Of a stretch of DNA of 15,463 nucleotides, positions 1-7,304 are shown piece by piece (positions within the stretch are counted from its first letter, which is position 1; the number at the start of each line of letters is the position of its first letter). The notes under the pieces were generated by a model, which was not told the DNA's origin, ran no database searches, and was given only the letters and a program-made list of their open reading frames with translations. The position numbers and the translations under genes are program-made. The stretch lies in contig JAITQJ010000025.1 in NCBI GenBank assembly GCA_031288955.1, positions 1 through 15,463 on the forward strand, read 5' to 3'. This DNA comes from Planctomycetaceae bacterium. Its GTDB lineage: Bacteria > Planctomycetota > Planctomycetia > Pirellulales > Thermoguttaceae.

Positions 1-2
1 AC

Positions 3-926
3 GGCAGTGCCGGGTATGTTGAACCGCTCGTACCAAAAACCGATGAGGCGAAGCCGGCAGAAAAACCGGCACCTGTTCCCGCTGTGGAACCTGCGAAACC
101 AGCCCAACCCGCTCCGGCACCGGTTCAACCCGCCGCACCAGCACCTGTTCCGAAAACTTCTGCTGTTCCGTCTGTCATTAGCGGCAAGTTTGCAGCCGAT
201 GCTGTACCGTTGCCGCCCGTTGCTGATTTGACTGCCCAGATTGGCGAATATGCTGAAAAAATCGGCAAAAATCTCGAAGAACTCGACGGCAGTACCAAGT
301 ACAAAGACGATGCCGAACAAATTGTACGCGATGCCAACGGGCTGATTCTCGTAACCAAAGCCGCCGGACTCGCCGCAGATGATTCAAAATACAAGAAGTC
401 CGCCCCGCAGATTATTGCTGCTGCTAAAAAACTTGAAGCGGCGGACAATCTTGATGCCGGTCAAAAAGCGTTCGCCGCTTTGAAAGATGCTCTCGCCGGT
501 AAAGGCGATGCAGGAACGGACACGTTGTCTTGGGACACGAAAACCGCCGCATTGAAACCGGTAATGAAAGCCGTCCCGAACCTCAATTCGGCTATCAAGC
601 GGACAAGCGATAAGGAAACGAAATTGAAAAAAACGTTGGAAAAAAAACCGGCACAACTTTTCGGCGGACTCGCAGCATTGGCAGCGATTGCCCAAGGCAG
701 CATTGCTAATGTGAAAGATACTGCCAAGCCGGATGCGGAGGCGGAGTGGAAAAAAGAGTGTGAGCAGTTGCGTGATACGGCATTGAAAGCGAATGTAGCG
801 GCGCACGCATTTGCCGAAGGCAAAGCCGATTATGCGGCGTTCTCGAAAGCAATGGAGAGTGTTAACAATTCCTGCCACGACTGCCACAAGATATTTTCGC
901 CGGAAAACGCCGAAAAAACGGAATAG
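3..926 (+). CDS. Cytochrome-c'-like secreted protein, 5' end missing
   Basis: The frame is open from the left edge of the window to a TAG at 924-926, so the gene starts before the window; a GTG at 84 is only an internal valine in a proline/alanine/lysine-rich linker (about residues 8-50 of the visible part). The remainder is mostly alpha-helical. A single c-type haem motif, CHDCH, is encoded at 873-887, only about 13 residues before the end. A C-terminal CXXCH after a helical bundle is the cytochrome c' arrangement. The helical part looks duplicated: the segment with KYKKSAPQI resembles the later one with EWKKECEQL, but only the second copy carries the haem motif. I infer an exported or membrane-tethered electron-transfer or gas/redox-sensing protein; no partner gene is visible. 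The family call is moderate because c' sequences diverge strongly and the N-terminus is not seen. Confidence 0.7.
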   Translation, partial: GSAGYVEPLVPKTDEAKPAEKPAPVPAVEPAKPAQPAPAPVQPAAPAPVPKTSAVPSVISGKFAADAVPLPPVADLTAQIGEYAEKIGKNLEELDGSTKYKDDAEQIVRDANGLILVTKAAGLAADDSKYKKSAPQIIAAAKKLEAADNLDAGQKAFAALKDALAGKGDAGTDTLSWDTKTAALKPVMKAVPNLNSAIKRTSDKETKLKKTLEKKPAQLFGGLAALAAIAQGSIANVKDTAKPDAEAEWKKECEQLRDTALKANVAAHAFAEGKADYAAFSKAMESVNNSCHDCHKIFSPENAEKTE

Positions 927-968
927 GGGAAAAAACAGGGTTGCAAATACTGTGGTTTTTATTTTGTT

Positions 969-1024
969 CAGAGCCGCCGTCGTAAGATAGCGAGAAAAAC
1001 CGCTAACTTGCGTTAGCGGCTCTG
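969..1024. repeat. Outer inverted repeat around the terminator
   Basis: CAGAGCCGC (969-977) and GCGGCTCTG (1016-1024) are perfect 9-base reverse complements. The right arm shares four bases (1016-1019) with the right arm of the terminator stem, so the two pairings cannot form fully at the same time. Whether this has a role, such as transcript-end processing, is not shown by the sequence. Confidence 0.5.
995..1019 (-). terminator. Rho-independent terminator of the suhB-yggU transcript
   Basis: Read on the minus strand there is a perfect 8-bp stem (arms 1000-1007 and 1012-1019, CCGCTAAC / GTTAGCGG) with a 4-base loop, followed directly by five T (complement of 995-999). It lies about 50 bases past the DUF167 stop codon on the same strand. 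There is no T-run on the plus side, so it acts for minus-strand transcripts. Confidence 0.75.
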
Positions 1025-1050
1025 ATGACCGCTTCTCTTGACTCGCACGC

Positions 1051-1073
1051 AAAAAACGTTACTTCACGTTTTT
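1051..1073. terminator. AT-rich hairpin at the DUF167 stop, possibly bidirectional
   Basis: The arms AAAAACGT (1052-1059) and ACGTTTTT (1066-1073) form a perfect 8-bp stem with a 6-base loop. Each strand has an A-tract before the core and a T-tract after it, as in bidirectional terminators between converging genes. The DUF167 stop codon (1072-1074) lies in the stem. The stem has only two G-C pairs, so it may be a weak terminator helping the stronger one at 995-1019. It is the only candidate for ending the cytochrome gene transcript on the plus strand. Confidence 0.45.
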
Positions 1074-1377
1074 ATTCCGGAATAATACCCGATAGTACCG
1101 CTGCGCTGACTTCTTTGAGAAGAAACTTTTTCAGATGCGATGTTTCGCCGCTTATCAGTTCAACCTGCGAATTTTTCAGTTTCAGCGATTTGACAAGCAC
1201 CTTGCGGACGGCAGCGTTCGCTTTGCCTTTTTCGGCAATTTGTGTTACATAAACTTTTAACGCTCCGTCCTGGATGCCGCTGACCTCGTTGCGTTTCGCC
1301 CCCGGAAATGCTTTGACCTGAATAACAATGCCGCCGTCAACAGACGTAACCGGCAAGACAGATTCACCGCTTTTCAT
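1072..1377 (-). CDS. DUF167 / YggU-family protein
   Basis: A 101-residue protein with the YggU (UPF0235) pattern: an early strand ending VKAFPGAKRNEV, then LKVYVTQIAEKGKANAAV and a C-terminal part with SGETSHLKKFLL. The family is a small alpha/beta fold of unknown biochemical role found across bacteria, archaea and eukaryotes; family length is usually about 100 residues, so it is complete. The ATG at 1375-1377 lies inside the end of the upstream phosphatase gene (overlap 14 bases, stop at 1364-1366). No Shine-Dalgarno sequence precedes it, which fits translational coupling. Transcript ends are provided by the hairpins just downstream. No specific function can be assigned. Confidence 0.85.
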   Translation of the reverse strand: MKSGESVLPVTSVDGGIVIQVKAFPGAKRNEVSGIQDGALKVYVTQIAEKGKANAAVRKVLVKSLKLKNSQVELISGETSHLKKFLLKEVSAAVLSGIIPE

Positions 1378-2179
1378 TGCCGTTTAACGTGTTAATAATG
1401 TCCCGCTGCAACGCCCCGTTTGCCGAGGCACACACCGGCGACGGGTCGCTAAAATCAAACGGTGAACCGTCCGGCTTGCTGGCAGCGCCGCCTGCTTCAG
1501 TAACTAAAAGTATGCCCGCCGCAATGTCCCAGGGATGGCACGTAAAAGCCCAGGTCGAATCGAAACGTCCCGACGCAACGTATGCCAGGTTTAATGCCGT
1601 CGCCCCTGTCCGCCGAAGTGCCTGACACACCGGCAGCACTTTCAAAAATGCCTGTAAATCCGGCGATTGCGAATCCGTCTGCGACGAAAAACTGACCGAT
1701 GCCAACGCTTCCCGTGCCGTTGTGCGCGAACTCGTCTGAATCCGCTGCCCGTTCAAAAATGCGCCGCCGCCTTTCACCGCCGAAAATAATTCGTCCGTCA
1801 TCGGATTGTAAAACACGCCGCATAAAATATCCGTCCCTTTCGTCAAAGCGATAGACGGTCCGAACATCGGACAAGTATGCACGAAGTTCGTTGTTCCGTC
1901 GAGCGGGTCAACAATCCAGCAATACTCGTCGGCAATACTTGCAGTACCTTGCTGACTTAACGCTGTAAGACTTCCTTCTTCGCCGATAAAACGGTGATTA
2001 GGAAATGCGGTCAGAACAATTTTTTCGATAACCGTTTGTGAAGCGGTGTCGGCTTCGGTTACTAAATCGTTCGGATTACTTTTGCAGCGAACGCTGACGG
2101 AGCCGAGTTTTTCACGCTGGATTTGCCCCGCCGCACGGGCGGCTTCGATGCAGACAGACAAATAGTCAGTAATTGACAA
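1364..2179 (-). CDS. suhB: Inositol-monophosphatase-family phosphatase
   Basis: A 271-residue cytoplasmic enzyme of the Mg2+-dependent, Li+-sensitive phosphatase family (IMPase/SuhB; some relatives are HisN or CysQ). All metal-site motifs are visible: DLVTEAD at about 38-44, GEE at 66-68, DPLDGTTN at 91-98 and WDIAAG at 217-222, giving ligands E67, D91, D94 and D218. Length is normal. The likely start is a TTG at 2177-2179; no in-frame ATG is available nearby and the family usually starts a few residues before the EAARAAG helix, as here. No Shine-Dalgarno is visible in the roughly 30-base leader predicted from the promoter at 2216-2244. The actual substrate (inositol-1-phosphate, histidinol-phosphate or another sugar phosphate) cannot be fixed from sequence; the suhB symbol names the family member most like it. 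Co-transcribed with the overlapping DUF167 gene. Confidence 0.9.
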   Translation of the reverse strand: MSITDYLSVCIEAARAAGQIQREKLGSVSVRCKSNPNDLVTEADTASQTVIEKIVLTAFPNHRFIGEEGSLTALSQQGTASIADEYCWIVDPLDGTTNFVHTCPMFGPSIALTKGTDILCGVFYNPMTDELFSAVKGGGAFLNGQRIQTSSRTTAREALASVSFSSQTDSQSPDLQAFLKVLPVCQALRRTGATALNLAYVASGRFDSTWAFTCHPWDIAAGILLVTEAGGAASKPDGSPFDFSDPSPVCASANGALQRDIINTLNGNEKR

Positions 2180-2201
2180 TGAATCAGGAATAATGAATAA
2201 T
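2173..2201 (+). promoter_or_regulatory. Sigma-70 promoter of the DUF2357 nuclease gene
   Basis: TTGACA (2173-2178), a 17-base spacer, and AATAAT (2196-2201, one mismatch to consensus). The predicted start near 2208 gives a leader of about 65 bases to the ATG at 2273. The -35 box lies inside the first three codons of suhB, and transcription from here runs across the suhB promoter. Confidence 0.6.
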
Positions 2202-2215
2202 AACAGACAGCGTTC

Positions 2216-2244
2216 ATTGTAAGATGTTTATAACCGGATGTCAA
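2216..2244 (-). promoter_or_regulatory. Sigma-70 promoter of suhB-yggU
   Basis: On the minus strand a perfect -35 TTGACA (2244-2239) is followed after 17 bases by a -10 TACAAT (2221-2216). The predicted start site near 2209 gives a leader of about 30 bases to the TTG start of the phosphatase gene. Confidence 0.8.
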
Positions 2245-2272
2245 TTATTCATCGCCGATAGTTCATTAGAAT

Positions 2273-4198
2273 ATGAAATGTACATTATATTTACAGGATG
2301 CCGCCGATGCGGTTGTTTCGTCGGAAATCGGCTTTTTTACGAAACAGCCTGACAGCGTTGATATTGACGAACAAAACGTTGTTTACGAAGACGGACATTA
2401 TACCGGAACGATGAATATCGAAGACCTGCCGGATGACGCAGATATTGAATCGATTGACATTTTTCTTAACGGCGAAATTCCTCTCGGCAGGGCTTATCAC
2501 GGCAAAAACGGTTATGTTGTCCGCTTTGAAGATGAACGCGGCAACGAAACAACGCAGCCGTTTCAGTTATTGTATGATTTGCTCGTGCTGTCAATCCGTA
2601 TCACATACACAAACCAAAGCAGCGAGGTGTTGTACAGCCGGTATTTGGCGAGTATCAGCAAACAGCCCGAAGATACGCAGAATGCAGCGGATATGCTTAA
2701 GTCGCTTCTGCATTTCCAGGACGAAAAAATCGGCGACTGGATGTTCGGCAGCCGCGGTATGCAACTCGTTCCCAGCAGCCGTCCGGGCAGCGATAACCGG
2801 CGCGAACTTCAGCAGCCGCATACCGTTCAGTCGCCGCAAGCGTACATTCATCTGCTCGAATCTATCGTCATTTGTTATCAGGCGAATCTGCAATACTTTA
2901 ATACTCTGGCACGGCACAGCATTAAAAAGAAAAATGTCGTTCAGCATTACGAGAAAGCCCGCGATGTGTCGATTGCCGGTTTTCAATGGCTGATGCAGAA
3001 TGCCGACCAAATGCTGCCGGTAACTTCACGCACCGGCTTATATCATCACGGCGAATACTATATTCCGAATAAGATTTTAGCGCAAGAACCGGTCAGCAAC
3101 CGGGACGTGTACGAAAATCAGGTCATATTGAGTTTCCTGATGCTCGTGTTAAAAAATGCGCAAAGTGTGAAAACGATGCTCGGCGATGACATTGAACAGC
3201 GTGAAGCAACGTTACAAAAAATCCAAAGTACCGTTCGGGAAGGCTACCAGCCGCCGGCGATTTCAACGATTTGGCAAATGCCGCTTAAAGAGTCGAAAGA
3301 CTTTCACGGCAAGTTGAAAAATGCCGCCGGTCTGCTTGAATCGCTGTACCGCAAGTACAACGAAATTCTGCAATGCCGGAAATTCGAGATGAAGAATTAT
3401 CCGCGAAAGACGAAAACGTTTCAGGAAGTCAAGCCGTACAGTCAGGTGTTCGGACAAATAATGAAATGGTTCCGTTTCGGCGGTTTTGATATGAAGAAGA
3501 ACCGCATTATCTTTAACCTGCGGACGCTTGATAAACTCTTCGAGTATTTCAGTTTGTACAAACTGCTGCAAATGCTGACCGATGCGGGCTTCGATGCTGC
3601 GGCGGATAAAACGGCAGTGCTTTGTTACGAGTACAGTGTGCCTGATGATTTGTACGTGAACGAAAAGGACGTGGCGAACACGTACCATTTGGAGATGGAC
3701 GGCTGTTTTGTAACTCTGTATTATCAGCCGGTGATTCACAGCGACCGTTTTGAGAACGGCTTGACGCTGTTCCGAACAACGATACCGCGGCGTTCGATGC
3801 CGAGCGTCTATTATACGCCGGATTTCCTGTTAAAAATTACACGGGGCAAGAGACCGCCGGTGTATGTTGTATTGGATTCCAAATACTCGAATCGTTTGAA
3901 CATTCTTCGCCGCCACGCAGACAATAATCAGACGAATTATCTGGACAAGATGATACTGAAGTATTCGTCTCAATTTGCGTCATTGGAGACGAGGGAGTCG
4001 CCGAAGATGATTTGGGTTTTACAGGGACGTGTCGGCATTGAGGAGAAACATTCGGTATTCCGTTTTCATAATTCTCCGTTGTCGCGCCGGTTTCCGCCGA
4101 AATCAAATTACGGCATCATATCGGTGAACACGAAGTCGGACACGACGCACGAACTCTGGAACGAAATCCGCAATTTAGAGGAACTTCAGGACGATTGA
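2273..4198 (+). CDS. DUF2357 / PD-(D/E)XK nuclease, McrC-like
   Basis: A 641-residue protein with no signal peptide or membrane segment. The C-terminal part has the core of a PD-(D/E)XK nuclease: TPDFLLKI with P516-D517, then a strand ending VVLDSKY with D535-x-K537. This arrangement is known from the DUF2357 plus PDDEXK_7 (DUF524) family, related to McrC, in which the nuclease usually works with a McrB-type AAA+ GTPase in modification-dependent restriction. The long N-terminal region (about 1-330) would be the DUF2357 and helical scaffold; I see no separate DNA-binding motif. Start ATG at 2273 follows the promoter at 2173-2201; no Shine-Dalgarno is seen. Neighbours are a housekeeping phosphatase and aroF; no McrB-like gene lies in the window, so a solitary nuclease or a remote partner must be assumed. 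The nuclease motif is clear; a defence role is inference. Confidence 0.75.
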   Translation: MKCTLYLQDAADAVVSSEIGFFTKQPDSVDIDEQNVVYEDGHYTGTMNIEDLPDDADIESIDIFLNGEIPLGRAYHGKNGYVVRFEDERGNETTQPFQLLYDLLVLSIRITYTNQSSEVLYSRYLASISKQPEDTQNAADMLKSLLHFQDEKIGDWMFGSRGMQLVPSSRPGSDNRRELQQPHTVQSPQAYIHLLESIVICYQANLQYFNTLARHSIKKKNVVQHYEKARDVSIAGFQWLMQNADQMLPVTSRTGLYHHGEYYIPNKILAQEPVSNRDVYENQVILSFLMLVLKNAQSVKTMLGDDIEQREATLQKIQSTVREGYQPPAISTIWQMPLKESKDFHGKLKNAAGLLESLYRKYNEILQCRKFEMKNYPRKTKTFQEVKPYSQVFGQIMKWFRFGGFDMKKNRIIFNLRTLDKLFEYFSLYKLLQMLTDAGFDAAADKTAVLCYEYSVPDDLYVNEKDVANTYHLEMDGCFVTLYYQPVIHSDRFENGLTLFRTTIPRRSMPSVYYTPDFLLKITRGKRPPVYVVLDSKYSNRLNILRRHADNNQTNYLDKMILKYSSQFASLETRESPKMIWVLQGRVGIEEKHSVFRFHNSPLSRRFPPKSNYGIISVNTKSDTTHELWNEIRNLEELQDD

Positions 4199-4250
4199 GG
4201 CAATGGCAACGGACGGGGAAGCAAGCAGCAGTACAACGGCAGCGCATACA

Positions 4251-4280
4251 GGGCGGAAGTATCATCTTCGCCCCGTTTTT
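4251..4280 (+). terminator. Rho-independent terminator after the DUF2357 nuclease gene
   Basis: GGGC-G-GAAG (4251-4259) pairs with CTTCGCCC (4266-4273), an 8-bp stem with one bulged G and a 6-base loop, followed by CG and five T (4276-4280). It sits in the 86-base gap between two converging genes. No T-run follows on the minus strand. Confidence 0.7.
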
Positions 4281-4284
4281 GGCT

Positions 4285-5292
4285 CTAGACAAGTAACTCG
4301 CGGATTTTTCGGCACTTCTCGGTCATCACCGCAAACTCTTCCGGCGTAAGCGATTGTCTGCCGTCGCAAAGAGCGTGCTGCGGGTCAGGATGCACTTCAA
4401 CAAGCAAACCGTCGCAGCCGGCTGCCGTTGACGCAAAAGACAGTTTCGATACCAAATCCGCTCTGCCGGCGGCGTGAGACGGGTCAACGACAAGCGGCAA
4501 ATGCGTTAACATTTTCAGCATCGGTACCGCCGCTATCGGCAGCGTGTAACGGACGTAATTTTCAAACGTCCGAATACCCCGCTCGCAAAGAATCACCCGG
4601 TCATTTCCGCCCGCCAAAATATATTCTGCCGACATCAAAAATTCGTCCAGCGAACAGCCATAGCCGCGTTTGAGCAAAATCGGAACGCGCATTTCACCGC
4701 ACGTTTCTAAAAGACGGTAATTTTGAGCATTACGTGTTCCAATCTGCACAATATCAGCGTATTCGGCAACCAGTTTCACCTCATCTGACGACATCGCCTC
4801 GGTTACGGTAACGAGACCGGTTTCTTCGGCGGCTTTTTGCAGGATTTTCAGTCCTTCGAGTTTAAGTCCCTGAAAAGCGTACGGACTGGTACGAGGCTTG
4901 AAAGCACCGCCCCGCAGTGCCGTTGCGCCGCCCTTTTTGACCCGCTCGGCTGCTGTAAGGACTTGCTTTTCTGTTTCAATGGTACAGGGACCGGCAATAA
5001 TACCGAAATGTCCGCCGCCGACGGCAAAGTCCCGGATTTTAATGACAGTGCCGCCGGGACGTACCCGTTTGCTTGTCAACTGATACGTTTCGGGAACGTC
5101 GAGCGTTGCTTCTATAGATTTGCTGTGCTGCTGAATGATTGGAAGCACGGCAGCGGCATTGTCATCGGCAACGATAACACGGCGGTCTCCAAATTGAGTG
5201 TGATGAGTGCGGATTCCAGAACAAGCAAGCAGCGCAGCAATTTCGGCGGCGAACTTGTCCGTACATTTTTCGGCAACAGGGTAAATTAACAT
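4285..5292 (-). CDS. aroF: 3-deoxy-7-phosphoheptulonate (DAHP) synthase, type I-beta
   Basis: A 335-residue cytoplasmic enzyme that condenses phosphoenolpyruvate with erythrose-4-phosphate, the first step of the shikimate pathway. Residues about 1-70 form the small ferredoxin-like regulatory domain seen in type I-beta enzymes; the TIM barrel follows. Visible motifs are GPCTIET (101-107), RGGAFKPRTSPYAFQG (127-142), QIGTRNAQN (183-191), LLKRG (206-210), ERGIRTFE (237-244) and VDPSHAAGR (269-277). The expected metal ligands C103, H273, E299 and D310 are all present. Length is normal for the class. ATG at 5292; no Shine-Dalgarno. A TAAAAT at 5307-5302 could be a -10, but without a good -35 and very close to the start. 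It lies 111 bases downstream of lepB on the same strand, so partial read-through is possible. Feedback inhibition by aromatic amino acids through the N-terminal domain is known for relatives only. Confidence 0.95.
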   Translation of the reverse strand: MLIYPVAEKCTDKFAAEIAALLACSGIRTHHTQFGDRRVIVADDNAAAVLPIIQQHSKSIEATLDVPETYQLTSKRVRPGGTVIKIRDFAVGGGHFGIIAGPCTIETEKQVLTAAERVKKGGATALRGGAFKPRTSPYAFQGLKLEGLKILQKAAEETGLVTVTEAMSSDEVKLVAEYADIVQIGTRNAQNYRLLETCGEMRVPILLKRGYGCSLDEFLMSAEYILAGGNDRVILCERGIRTFENYVRYTLPIAAVPMLKMLTHLPLVVDPSHAAGRADLVSKLSFASTAAGCDGLLVEVHPDPQHALCDGRQSLTPEEFAVMTEKCRKIRELLV

Positions 5293-5403
5293 AACGTCCG
5301 TATTTTAACGAATAAAAAGAAAAAAGGAAAGAGCGGTCTGCTTACCCTTTTTTGCGCAAATGTCCCCGTTTTTGACGTTTCTCCTTCTGAAAGGGCAATG
5401 CGG

Positions 5404-7191
5404 TTAATCAATCCATCGCATTTTCGGAAAGTTCGGTATCAATGCCAGCCTCGTGCCGGGAATACGCCAGCCGTGTCCCCAATAAACAGATACCGCCTCG
5501 CCGATAAGAAACTTTTGTTCTACGTAAAAAGGAATACCGTCCACCGTCCACGAACGTCCGTCTTTGCTCTGCAAACTGTTGTCGCCCAACATTAAATACT
5601 GTCCTTTGCCTAACTTAAACTCCGATACACGGGTTTTGCCGAATTCCACCCAACGCTCCGGCGACATCAGGAATTTCCGGTAGCCGTTTTCTGACGGCGG
5701 AAACAAATCGCTCCGCATATACGGTGAATGAATTAAATCGCACTGCGCATCTTCCGTTGCGTCTTTGCAGGAAACATAGTACGCATCCCGCTGAATTTTC
5801 AAATGTTCGAGCCGCACAACCGCTCCGCCGCTCACGCCGACCGCCGCCGGTTCCAAATCTGCCGCCGTCGGTTTTCGTTCACGGGACAATTTACTTTCCG
5901 GTAAACACAGCGCATCGTAATCGCCCCTGCCTTGTAAATCAATTTCGCTGCCGTTGACCACAAGCCGCAACTGTTCGTCAATGTTACAGAACATTACCTC
6001 GTACTGTCCCGCAGCATTTATCGGCGTTGGAACTGAAAATACGGGGAATTCCGGCACGTCCGGTATCGAAAATTCCGCTTGTCCCGCGGCGGGGTCAATT
6101 TCACAATGAAACGCCTGTCCGCCTTTTGTAAGGCGCAGCGTGATTTTGCCCTTCGTTTCCTGAACGGTCAAAGAGCAACTCAATGCCAAATCGCCGACCC
6201 AATTTTGCCCCATACTCCGTGCATTTTGAGGCGGCAACTGCAACGCTGTTGATTTACCGTCCTTTTCAATTTTCGCCGAACGCATCGGCGGCAGCCAGGA
6301 ACCGCTGACGAGCAGTTCCGAATCATAGGCGAGAAAATCCGTAACGAGCATCGGTTTATCAAGGTCAGCCGTATTCGGCAGTTGGTTGTTCAATAGTTCC
6401 GACCATTCGTCGGCAGACGGGTGTACATTCCGGTACTTAAGCCAGCGGGTTTGGGTGTCCGCTGCCGGTTTCGTCCCGAACGATTTGTCATCTTCAGTCG
6501 TCCAGATACTGTTCGTATCATCACTGCCGCTGTACCAATTTGCAGGATAACCGAGTTTCAGTGCCGGTACGTAAACATAATCGTTGTCGTTGACGGGACG
6601 GAGCATTGCCTTCAATGCCCGCAGAGGTTTACGCTGAATCTTGAAATCATTTTCGCTGTCTTTTTTGACGAAAATATCGCCGTGACAAATTCGCAGGGTT
6701 TCATTTTCGACTCCGACGAGCCGTTTAATATAATTGATATATGGATTGGCAGGATAGCGGAACACCGTCACGTGCCAGCGTTTCGGTTTGCGGAAATCGA
6801 AGAGATATTTATTGACGAAAATCCTGTCGCCGTTGTACGACATATAATTCCGGTTGGCGGTGTTATCCTCGCCAAGGTACATCGTGAAATTGCACTGCGG
6901 ACAAGTACCGGAAACAACGGACGGCTGCTCGCTGCCGGCATAACCGTTTTCATCAACTTCCCGGCTTGAACCGACCTGAAAGGGATAGCCGCAGACTTCG
7001 CAGTTAACGTCTTTGTGCCGCCCCATAAGAGTCGAAGCCATTGAACCGGTTGGAATCATATAGGCTTCGATGGCGAATGCCTTAAAAATGAAAGCCAGCA
7101 CAAGAGCGACTCCGAGTGCTTCAGCATATTCCCGCACGACCCGCACTGTGCTGACCGTTTCTGCTTTTGCCGTTTTGTTTTCGTTTGACAT
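5404..7191 (-). CDS. lepB: Signal peptidase I with zinc-ribbon and beta-sandwich insertions
   Basis: A 595-residue inner-membrane leader peptidase that cleaves signal peptides on the outer face. One N-terminal membrane segment (about 23-43) is followed by IPTGSM with catalytic S50, then YIKRLVG with general base K156, and at the C-terminus GDNS (536-539) and S542, D544, R546, equivalent to E. coli S278, D280 and R282. Typical family members are 200-350 residues. The extra length sits inside the catalytic domain: C64-x2-C67 and C97-x2-C100 make a zinc-ribbon-like insert between the Ser and Lys, and residues about 176-500 hold a large insert whose part at 328-470 has the strand pattern of LamG/concanavalin-like sandwiches. 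ATG at 7191; the promoter at 7256-7284 gives a leader of about 58 bases with no Shine-Dalgarno. Flanked by the MFS-PlsC gene and aroF on the same strand. The peptidase call is secure; the fold of the insert is a guess. Confidence 0.93.
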   Translation of the reverse strand: MSNENKTAKAETVSTVRVVREYAEALGVALVLAFIFKAFAIEAYMIPTGSMASTLMGRHKDVNCEVCGYPFQVGSSREVDENGYAGSEQPSVVSGTCPQCNFTMYLGEDNTANRNYMSYNGDRIFVNKYLFDFRKPKRWHVTVFRYPANPYINYIKRLVGVENETLRICHGDIFVKKDSENDFKIQRKPLRALKAMLRPVNDNDYVYVPALKLGYPANWYSGSDDTNSIWTTEDDKSFGTKPAADTQTRWLKYRNVHPSADEWSELLNNQLPNTADLDKPMLVTDFLAYDSELLVSGSWLPPMRSAKIEKDGKSTALQLPPQNARSMGQNWVGDLALSCSLTVQETKGKITLRLTKGGQAFHCEIDPAAGQAEFSIPDVPEFPVFSVPTPINAAGQYEVMFCNIDEQLRLVVNGSEIDLQGRGDYDALCLPESKLSRERKPTAADLEPAAVGVSGGAVVRLEHLKIQRDAYYVSCKDATEDAQCDLIHSPYMRSDLFPPSENGYRKFLMSPERWVEFGKTRVSEFKLGKGQYLMLGDNSLQSKDGRSWTVDGIPFYVEQKFLIGEAVSVYWGHGWRIPGTRLALIPNFPKMRWID

Positions 7192-7255
7192 TGTTTGTTT
7201 ATTTTTGTGTCTTCAAATCCCCGTCTGATGTTTTTGCCGCCGTTTCACCCGCGGT

Positions 7256-7284
7256 ATTATAACATAAAAAGGAAATTTTATCAT
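7256..7284 (-). promoter_or_regulatory. Extended -10 promoter of lepB
   Basis: Minus strand: a perfect TATAAT (7261-7256) preceded by TGT (7264-7262), making an extended -10, with ATGATA (7284-7279, four of six matches to TTGACA) 17 bases upstream. Located in the 113-base gap before lepB. Confidence 0.7.
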
Positions 7285-7304
7285 CTGACCGAAAGTGCAG
7301 CGTC

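Larger units (their letters stand above)
2171..2267. repeat. Cluster of inverted and direct repeats between suhB and the nuclease gene
   Basis: Three perfect inverted pairs sit in less than 100 bases: AATTGACA (2171-2178) with TGTCAATT (2239-2246); ACAATGAA (2176-2183) with TTCATTGT (2213-2220); ATGAATAAT (2193-2201) with ATTATTCAT (2244-2252). GTTCATT is also repeated directly at 2212-2218 and 2261-2267. Part of the symmetry follows from the two TTGACA boxes facing each other, but the ATGAATAAT and ACAATGAA pairs do not. They could be operator half-sites or leader secondary structure. Confidence 0.6.

Noticed and set aside
84..926. GTG at 84 as the true start of the cytochrome-c'-like gene
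   Set aside because: The frame is open to the left edge with the same proline/alanine/lysine-rich composition on both sides of the codon, so it is an internal valine of a gene that begins outside the window.
384..1052. 222-codon open frame on the minus strand
   Set aside because: It lies antisense to the cytochrome gene, crosses the terminator region and has an arginine/phenylalanine-rich, domain-less product typical of a shadow frame.
5302..5307. TAAAAT as the aroF promoter -10
   Set aside because: No acceptable -35 at 16-18 bases and a leader of only two or three bases; kept as a remark in the aroF entry only.
5351..5360. Palindrome TTTGCGCAAA between lepB and aroF as an operator
   Set aside because: A 10-base palindrome next to a T-run occurs easily by chance, and no clear promoter lies beside it; it also does not match known aromatic-pathway operators such as the TyrR box.
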